A DNA stretch of 40,737 nt from Muribaculaceae bacterium (GTDB lineage Bacteria > Bacteroidota > Bacteroidia > Bacteroidales > Muribaculaceae), in the NCBI GenBank assembly GCA_016290765.1, contig JAEEVE010000003.1:1-40737 (forward strand). Direction: 5' to 3'. The translations under genes and the position numbers were made by a program. The notes under the pieces are model-generated. The model was not told the DNA's origin, did no database searches, and worked only from the letters and a program-made list of their open reading frames with translations. Below, piece after piece: positions 27,702-34,778 of the stretch; positions within the stretch are counted from its first letter, which is position 1; each line of letters opens with the position of its first letter.

Positions 27702-27729
27702 CAATTCTCAATTCTCAATTCTCAATTAA
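27702..27729. repeat. CAATTCT heptamer repeat
   Basis: caattct x3 plus caattaa between two genes. Confidence 0.85.
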
Positions 27730-27735
27730 ATAGAA

Positions 27736-29436
27736 GTGCGTTATCTTAAAAACCAACATATCATCTATTGGATTTTCCTGGGCATGCTCATTTTGCCCAA
27801 TGTGTTCATGTTTTTCACCGAGTCTACCTCGTTGCTGACTCGCACCATCGGCATCCTGTTGCCACTGGCATGCTACTGGATTGCTCTTACCCTCAAGAAA
27901 AAACCTGGACACATGTTCTGGTGGCTCTTCTTCTTCAGTTTTCTTGCAGCGTTCCAAATTGTGCTGCTCGATCTCTTCGGCGAGTCGCCCATCGCTGTCG
28001 ACATGTTTATTAATGCCGTCACGTCGAATCCGAGCGAGATCCATGAGCTGCTGTCGCAGTTACTGCGCTCGGTTATCTTTGTTGTCCTTATCTATGGCTG
28101 CGGCATCGCTCTGAGCATCATCTCGATCCGTAACAAGGCCACACTGCGATGGGGTTTTTGTCACAACCAGCGCATCATCGGCGGTGCTTTGCTGGTTGTT
28201 TCGCTCGCCATGTTGGGGGTGAATTACTATAAGGACGAGCACTTCCGCATGCGTGACGACATCTTCCCCGTCAATGGTACTTACAACTTCTTGTTGAGCT
28301 TTGACCGGCTTTATCGCTCAGCTCACTATCCTGTCGCAGTCGAGGGTTACAAGCACCAAGCGGTAGCAACGCGCCCCGATTCGATACCTGAGGTTTATGT
28401 GTTGGTCATTGGCGAGACACTGCGTGCCGATGAATTGGGCGTCTACGGTTATGATCGCAACACCACGCCACACCTCTCATCTGACACCATTGTCACTCCA
28501 GGACTTGTTACCTTCCGCGACGCACTCACCATGAGCAATACAACTCACAAGAGTGTACCGCTGTTGCTTACACCGGCCGCCAGTCAGGGCAGTTATGATA
28601 GTTTGTACTGCGAACGGGGCATTGTTAGTGCATTTGAGGAGGCGGGTTATACCACTGCTTTTTATAGCAACCAGCGACGCAATGGCTCATTTATCGACTA
28701 TCTGGGCTGCGAGGCACAAGAGGTACACTTTATCAAGGACAGCATCCCCTTGACCGCCAACCCTATGGACGAGGAATTGGTCGCTTTGCTGGAGCGCAAA
28801 CTGCAGACAACCCCTGACCATCGTCTCTTCATCGTCCTGCATTGCTATGGATCACACTTTGATTACCGCGATCGCTATCCACAGCAGTTCGCCCGAATGG
28901 GCGACACTAGCTATCCCAATGCCGTCAAGGAGTTCAAGCAGCAACTTGTCAATGCCTACGACAACACCGTACTCTACGAGGACCACGTGTTGGGGCGCAT
29001 CATGGCCGTGCTCCACAGCAGCGGGCGGCCCGCGGTCATGCTCTTCACTAGCGACCATGGCGAGGACATTTTCGACGATGCCCGTAACCGCTTTCTCCAT
29101 GCCTCGCCCATTCCCACCTACTATCACCTGCGTGTCCCCTTCATCGCTTGGGCCAGCGACTCATGGCGTGAGGCACATCCCCAGCAATGGCAGACCATGA
29201 AAGGCAACGTTGAACAGCCCGTGATGACCAACATGGTCATGTATCACACTTTGCTTGATTTGGCTGGAGTGCGCACACGCCTTTTGCGCAACGACCTAGC
29301 ATTGGGTAACACGGCATTCACTCCCGTCAAGCGCATGTACGTCAACGACCACAACGAGTTCAGGCCTCTCGATCGCTGTGGACTGAAGCCCCTCGACATT
29401 GAGCAGTTCCACCGTCACCATCTCCAGTACCCCTAA
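27736..29436 (+). CDS. Phosphoethanolamine transferase-like (sulfatase-fold) membrane enzyme, GTG start
   Basis: N-terminal TM segments, then VLVIGETLRADELGVYGYDRNTTPHL...SNTTHKSVPLLLTPA...LHCYGSHFDY...FTSDHGEDIFDD. Confidence 0.87.
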   Translation: MRYLKNQHIIYWIFLGMLILPNVFMFFTESTSLLTRTIGILLPLACYWIALTLKKKPGHMFWWLFFFSFLAAFQIVLLDLFGESPIAVDMFINAVTSNPSEIHELLSQLLRSVIFVVLIYGCGIALSIISIRNKATLRWGFCHNQRIIGGALLVVSLAMLGVNYYKDEHFRMRDDIFPVNGTYNFLLSFDRLYRSAHYPVAVEGYKHQAVATRPDSIPEVYVLVIGETLRADELGVYGYDRNTTPHLSSDTIVTPGLVTFRDALTMSNTTHKSVPLLLTPAASQGSYDSLYCERGIVSAFEEAGYTTAFYSNQRRNGSFIDYLGCEAQEVHFIKDSIPLTANPMDEELVALLERKLQTTPDHRLFIVLHCYGSHFDYRDRYPQQFARMGDTSYPNAVKEFKQQLVNAYDNTVLYEDHVLGRIMAVLHSSGRPAVMLFTSDHGEDIFDDARNRFLHASPIPTYYHLRVPFIAWASDSWREAHPQQWQTMKGNVEQPVMTNMVMYHTLLDLAGVRTRLLRNDLALGNTAFTPVKRMYVNDHNEFRPLDRCGLKPLDIEQFHRHHLQYP

Positions 29437-29457
29437 TATGTGACCCAGTATCTGTAG

Positions 29458-29477
29458 GGATGTGCCCAGGCACATCC
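29458..29477. repeat. Perfect palindrome GGATGTGCC-CA-GGCACATCC
   Basis: 9-bp perfect arms read directly. Confidence 0.75.
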
Positions 29478-29529
29478 AAATCCACGTCCGCAGGGGGTAG
29501 AGGATTTAGGGTTAATCGGTTTCCCCTAT

Positions 29530-29549
29530 GCTGCAACTCCCGTTGCGGC
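29530..29549. repeat. Short palindromic element copy 2
   Basis: GCTGCAACTCCCGTTGCGGC; one mismatch to 24026-24045. Confidence 0.65.
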
Positions 29550-29586
29550 AAAAATGCCCGAGAATTCCAATTCTCAGGCATTTTTT
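29550..29586. terminator. Bidirectional hairpin terminator
   Basis: AAAAATGCCCGAGAATTCCAATTCTCAGGCATTTTTT. Confidence 0.85.
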
Positions 29587-29703
29587 AGGAAAAGCAATGC
29601 AAGATTCTTCAACCGCTCAATGGACGACCTGCCCGCATCCAGTCATCCATGGGCTACTATCTGCAGCAGGTTCTATTCATACCCTAATGTCTCAAGCCAT
29701 GGG

Positions 29704-29895
29704 CTAGTTTTTCTCGATAATCCAATAACCAGTGTATTGAGCATCACGAGCGCGCTTGCCAAAATGGCGCTCACACTCATCGGCAATCTCCGATGGTGTC
29801 GGGCTCGAAAAACTTGACACAACTTGAATCCTAGTGCCTTTAGGCATCCCGCCTCGAGCCTCTTTCAACGTACATGTAAAAACCTGTTTAGCCAT
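29704..29895 (-). CDS. Small conserved-looking hypothetical protein, 63 aa
   Basis: MAKQVFTCTLKEARGGMPKGTRIQVVSSFSSPTPSEIADECERHFGKRARDAQYTGYWIIEKN; consensus promoter upstream. Confidence 0.7.
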   Translation of the reverse strand: MAKQVFTCTLKEARGGMPKGTRIQVVSSFSSPTPSEIADECERHFGKRARDAQYTGYWIIEKN

Positions 29896-29952
29896 AACAT
29901 GATATATTCAATTACCTACTCCCTTTCAAGCGTTTCGGCTATTTCTCGACTG

Positions 29953-29984
29953 CAAATATAGCTACAATCCCCCAAAAATTCAAA
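29953..29984 (-). promoter_or_regulatory. Bacteroidota-type promoter of the 63-aa ORF
   Basis: Minus strand TTTG-N20-TATATTTG. Confidence 0.7.
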
Positions 29985-30077
29985 ATCCCAGCATCTTTTT
30001 TTCAAAAAGAGACGTCTACCCCCACATTTATGGCGCTGCGCTCTGACCCTAGGGTACATAGATGCTGAGATTTCGCA

Positions 30078-32606
30078 TTAAAGAAGGCTTCCCACCTGGT
30101 ACACTGCAGCACTTACAATCCATGCCACGGCGGTGGTGTAGAGGGCAGCGATGGCACCCCAGCGCCATGAGTTTGTCTCGTTCTTGATAGCAACTACCGT
30201 CGCCATGCAAGGGAAGTAGAGCAGCACAAACAGCAAGTAGCAGAATGCCGACAGTGGCGTGATGCCGTCAGCAGTCATCTGCTGACGCAAGTGCGTGTAT
30301 TTCTGGTTGTCTTCGCTAAACGAGTCATCATCGCCAAATGAGTCATCGTCGGTATAGAGCACACCAATGGTCGAAGCAACAATCTCCTTGGCACCCACGC
30401 CAGCAATGAGCGACACGTCGAGTTTCCAGTTGAAGCCCTGCGGAGCAAATACGGGTTCGATGGCCTTACCCATGCGGCCGATGTAACTTTGCTCTTGTTG
30501 CTGCTGGCGAGTGAGCTGGTCGTTGTGAGGGAAATACTCGAGTGCCCATACGATGATACTTGCCACCAGTATAATGCCGCCCATCTTCTTCAGGTACTCC
30601 TTGCCCTTGTCCCATGTGTGGCGACCGATTGCCTTGCCGGTAGGCCATCGGTAAGGAGGCAATTCCATCACGAAAGGCGTGTCATCGCCCTTGACAACAC
30701 GGCTAGAGAACAATTTGCTCATCAACACAGCAACGAAGATGCCGATGGCATAGATGCCTATCATGATCCAGGCCCGCCACTGGACGGCAAAGAATGTTCC
30801 AACGATCATGATGTAGATAGGCAGGCGTGCCGAGCAACTCATGAATGGCAGTATCATCATTGTTATCAATCGGGAACGACGGCTCTCAATCGTGCGAGTT
30901 GCCATCACTGCGGGTACGTTGCAACCGAAACCCATGATCAGCGGAATGAATGACTTGCCGTGAAGACCCATTTTGTGCATGAGTTTGTCCATGATAAATG
31001 CCGCGCGTGACATGTAGCCTGAATCTTCCATCAGCGAGATGAACAGGTACAGGATCAAGATTTGCGGCAAGAAAACAATCACCGACCCCACACCGCCTAT
31101 TACACCGTCGACAAGCAACGAGCGAAGCGGGCCATCGGACATCGCGCTTCCAATGTGCTCACCCAGCCACGCCACACCGGCTTCTAGCCAGTCCATCGGG
31201 TACTGCCCCAGCGTGAACGTGACATAAAACATCACAAACAGGATAAGGAAGAAAATGGGGAAACCAAAGTACTTGTTTGACAAGATGCTGTCTAACTTAT
31301 GAGTAAGACGATAATTGTCATGAGCGGTGCCTAGTTTGTAGCCAGCCTCGGTGAGGGCGCCGCGGATAAAGCCATACTTGGCATCCATGATTGCAGTCTC
31401 GGAGTCGTTATGTGTGTCACGCTCTATCTGACGTGCAGCACGGTCACGGGCTTGGACAATTTCATGGTGATGAGTGTCATGTGCAATCAGTTCTTCGGCA
31501 CTCTTGTCGTGCTCAAGCAGTTTGATGGCGAGGTAGCGGGTCGAATAGTGGCTGCTCAGGTAGGACGATGCCATGATGGGTTCTTTGACAATGCTGATGG
31601 CGCGCTCGACATATTGCCCATGATTGACATGGATGTGGCGGAAGAAGTTCTTCACTGGGCGCTCACCCTCGGCAAAGTCCTCGATGTGGGCATGCTCAAG
31701 GTGCTGGTCGGCCTCTCGGTCATGCCATTCCTTAATCTCGCGAGCAACCTCAGGGTTGATATTACCCTGCTCGTCGATGTAGTCACCACCTTCATACATG
31801 TTGATAATCACGTGGAATAACAGGTCGACGTTCATGCCATTGCGGAATGACGTGGGAATCATTGGCACTCCGAACAAAGTGCTCAACGTTTCGATATCCA
31901 GCTGGTCGCCACGGCGCTCAAGTTCGTCGTACATGTTCAGTGCGCACACCATGCGCAGGTTCATGTCAACCAATTGTGTTGTTAGGTATAGGTTGCGCTC
32001 CAGATTGCTCGAGTCAATGACGTTAATCACAATGTCGGGACTCTGCTTTAGCAGGTGTTCGCGCACATATAGCTCCTCGGGGCTATAGCATGACAGCGAG
32101 TAGGTGCCAGGCAGGTCGGTCAGATTGAAGTCATAACCTTCATAATGGGCACGTGCCACACTAGCGTCGACCGTTACGCCCGAGTAGTTGCCCACGCGGG
32201 CATGCGCACCGCTGGCATAGTTGAAGAGTGACGTCTTGCCGCAGTTGGGGTTGCCAATCAGTGCAACATTGATGGTGCGGCGTTGGCGACGGGCCTTGGC
32301 CAATAGCTCCTCATCGGTCAAGTGTACAGTCTCGGTGATGGGATTGCTATCGCTGTGGTCAACCTCGTCGTCATAATGCTCACCTTCACCTACTACTTCA
32401 ATCAGCTCGGCCTCGTCGTGGCGCAACGACACCTCGTAGCCCATAATCTTATATTTCACAGGGTCTTGCAATGGGGCATTCAGTAACACTTCGATGGTCT
32501 TACCCTTGATAAAACCCATTTCGATAATGCGCTTGCGGAAGCCGCCGTGACCCAGCACCTTCACAATCACACCTCGTTCGCCTGTCTTCAGTTCCGATAG
32601 TTTCAT
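30078..32606 (-). CDS. feoB: FeoA-FeoB fusion ferrous iron transporter
   Basis: N-terminal MKLSELKTGERGVIVKVLGHGGFRKRIIEMGFIKGKTIEVLLNAPLQDPVKYKIMGYEVSLRHDEAELIEV (FeoA), then IGNPNCGKTSLFNYASGAHARVGNYSGVTVD (FeoB G domain) and gate TMs. Confidence 0.96.
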   Translation of the reverse strand: MKLSELKTGERGVIVKVLGHGGFRKRIIEMGFIKGKTIEVLLNAPLQDPVKYKIMGYEVSLRHDEAELIEVVGEGEHYDDEVDHSDSNPITETVHLTDEELLAKARRQRRTINVALIGNPNCGKTSLFNYASGAHARVGNYSGVTVDASVARAHYEGYDFNLTDLPGTYSLSCYSPEELYVREHLLKQSPDIVINVIDSSNLERNLYLTTQLVDMNLRMVCALNMYDELERRGDQLDIETLSTLFGVPMIPTSFRNGMNVDLLFHVIINMYEGGDYIDEQGNINPEVAREIKEWHDREADQHLEHAHIEDFAEGERPVKNFFRHIHVNHGQYVERAISIVKEPIMASSYLSSHYSTRYLAIKLLEHDKSAEELIAHDTHHHEIVQARDRAARQIERDTHNDSETAIMDAKYGFIRGALTEAGYKLGTAHDNYRLTHKLDSILSNKYFGFPIFFLILFVMFYVTFTLGQYPMDWLEAGVAWLGEHIGSAMSDGPLRSLLVDGVIGGVGSVIVFLPQILILYLFISLMEDSGYMSRAAFIMDKLMHKMGLHGKSFIPLIMGFGCNVPAVMATRTIESRRSRLITMMILPFMSCSARLPIYIMIVGTFFAVQWRAWIMIGIYAIGIFVAVLMSKLFSSRVVKGDDTPFVMELPPYRWPTGKAIGRHTWDKGKEYLKKMGGIILVASIIVWALEYFPHNDQLTRQQQQEQSYIGRMGKAIEPVFAPQGFNWKLDVSLIAGVGAKEIVASTIGVLYTDDDSFGDDDSFSEDNQKYTHLRQQMTADGITPLSAFCYLLFVLLYFPCMATVVAIKNETNSWRWGAIAALYTTAVAWIVSAAVYQVGSLL

Positions 32607-32711
32607 ATCAAAAAAGCTTTTTCGCGCCCACGGCGCAGTCATCCAATGTGCAAAATTACTACCTCCCAACATCTCGTGCAATCCCCAAATCAGGCTAAAC
32701 ACAACAAAAAA

Positions 32712-32733
32712 CTATCCCCATATATGGGGATAG
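32712..32733. promoter_or_regulatory. Perfect 22-bp palindrome in the feoAB/32781 divergent intergenic region
   Basis: CTATCCCCATATATGGGGATAG equals its own reverse complement. Confidence 0.5.
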
Positions 32734-32780
32734 CCACAATATTACCCCCAAAAATGGGTTACATTAATGGATAATAGATA

Positions 32781-34683
32781 TTGACAAATATGAAACGACA
32801 AATTTTACTCACCGCATTTGTTTTATGTCTGGCCTTTGTCAGTGCACAGGCGCAAAAGTACTGGGCCAATATGCAACAAGTTTGTATCGATGCTGCATTG
32901 CCAACGATGCAATATCCTGTGGCTCAAGATTGCCGCATGTATGCCGAAGATTTTGAGATCGAGGCTGGTGGCTCATGCCAAGTGACAATCTATTTGGACA
33001 ACACCCTCCCAATTTGGTTCCTACAGCTGCAAATGATCCTGCCCGATGGCTTGTCGGTGACCAGTGCCAAACTATCACAAGAATTCATTTCCCTCACCAA
33101 TTATGTTGTGGATGGTGAGACACACAACGACAATGCTATGACCTATAGCTGGGAAGGCGAGCGGCCTCATGAACTCAGACTGCTCACCACCAACATGGTG
33201 CAACATTACCCCATTCCCATCGGAACGCATCAGAGTGTGTTTGTCATTACCCTACATGCCAACGAGTCATTGACAACCGGTACCTATGAGGTAGCGACAA
33301 CGCTATTTCGCTTTGTCGCCGCCACGACTGATGAAGGTGAGGGCTTTTGTAGGAGTCAACACTTCTTGCCAAGTCACCGTGATTCCTCCCAAGGCGACCG
33401 ATGTCCAGGTGACCCCAGCGAGCATTGAGCTGTTTCCAGGGCAAGCAACGACACTCACTGCCACTGTTCAGCCAAGTTATGTGACCCAGACAGTAATTTG
33501 GCAGTCACAGGATCAAAACATTGCCACTGTCGATGAGCAAGGTTGTGTCACTGCCCATGGTGTGGGGCAAACAACCATTACTGCCACCACCACCGAGGCG
33601 GCGCAACTATCCGCTACGTGTCAGGTCACGGTCAACCCGATCTTGGCGAGCAGTGTGAGTCTCAGCCAGACGGCAGCCATTGTCAAGCCTGGTGCCACTT
33701 TCAGTCTTACCCCGACCATCTTGCCCGAGAATGCCACGTGCAGTGTTGTTGATTGGATCTCGTCCGACCCGCAGGTGGCAACCGTTGACGCCCAGGGAAC
33801 AGTGGTGGTGCATCAACGCGGCACTGCCATTGTCACAGCCACAACCACCGATGGCACCCAGCTGCGCTCAAGTTGCCTCGTTGCCGCTGACTGTCAACCC
33901 GACATCAATGGCGATGGGGAATATGATGTGGTAGATGTGAACTGTTGCATTAATGCCATGCTTGGCAAGACCTCTGACCCAGAAGTCATTGAAAAATCTG
34001 ATGTTAATGGTGACGGTATAGCCGACATCTCGGATGTCAACTTGATTATCAATGCTTTGCTCTACGGAGTGCGCTCAATGACTCATGAGTTTACCGTCAA
34101 TGGAGTGGCATTTACAATGGTTCCTGTAGAAGGTAATGAGGATGTCCCTGCATTTGCCATCGCACAAACCGAGACCACCGAAGCACTATACAAAGCCGTC
34201 ATGGGCAACTATTCGGCATCACACTTGTTTGATGTCGAAGATAATTGGCCAGCAACGTCCCTGGATTTGTATCGATCCCAAGAGTTTGTCAACAAGCTAA
34301 ATCAGCTCACAGGACTAGCTTTCCGTATTCCCCGCTATAGTGAATGGTATCATGCTGCTATAGGAGGCAATCGCAGCTTAGGTTTCACCTATGCCGGAAG
34401 CAACGATATCGAGGTCGTGGCGTGGTTTAACGAAAACAGCGACGATCATCCGCATCCTGTTGCTACCAAGGCACCCAACGAGTTGGGTCTCTACGACATG
34501 AGCGGAAATGTGGCGGAGTGGGGTGCCGAACTTGTACCAGGACCACACAACATGGGTGAGGTTCCATTTAACTATGGAGGCGGCTACAACTCCGACCGAA
34601 TAGGATGCCGAGTAACCTCTTTCGGTTTCTATGACTACCACGACTACGAATGCCGAGGCTTGGGACTCCGCCTTGCCATGTAA
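32781..34683 (+). pseudogene. Secreted multidomain protein (cohesin-like, two Big_2, dockerin, FGE-sulfatase-like) interrupted by an apparent 1-nt frameshift near 33345
   Basis: ORFs 32781-33428 and 33313-34683 join as ...TTDEGEGF|VGVNTSCQVTVIPPKATDVQVTPASIEL... if one T of TTTT (33345-33348) is removed. Dockerin loops DINGDGEYDVVD and DVNGDGIADISD; FGE-like YKAVMGNYS...FRIPRYSEWYHAAIGGN...LGLYDMSGNVAEW. Confidence 0.75.
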
Positions 34684-34723
34684 CAACACTTCCTCTGGGA
34701 AACACCGTTTCGAGGGATAAAAA

Positions 34724-34757
34724 ACAAGGTCGATGCCCCAACGGCACCGACCTTTGT
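34724..34757. terminator. Bidirectional terminator
   Basis: ACAAGGTCGATGCC...GGCACCGACCTTTGT hairpin. Confidence 0.75.
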
Positions 34758-34778
34758 TTGTGATAAGAAAGTTGAGGA

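Noticed and set aside
27736-29436. Functional link between this sulfatase-fold enzyme and the FGE-like domains
   Set aside because: Phosphoethanolamine transferases use a Thr nucleophile rather than formylglycine, and the FGE-like domains lack the canonical Cys pattern.
29988-30067. CAGCATCT/AGATGCTG inverted repeat as mobile-element ends
   Set aside because: Only 8 bp arms about 70 bp apart, no target-site duplication or transposase; likely chance.
30078-32606. FeoA-FeoB fusion as novelty
   Set aside because: FeoAB fusion is common in Bacteroidota.
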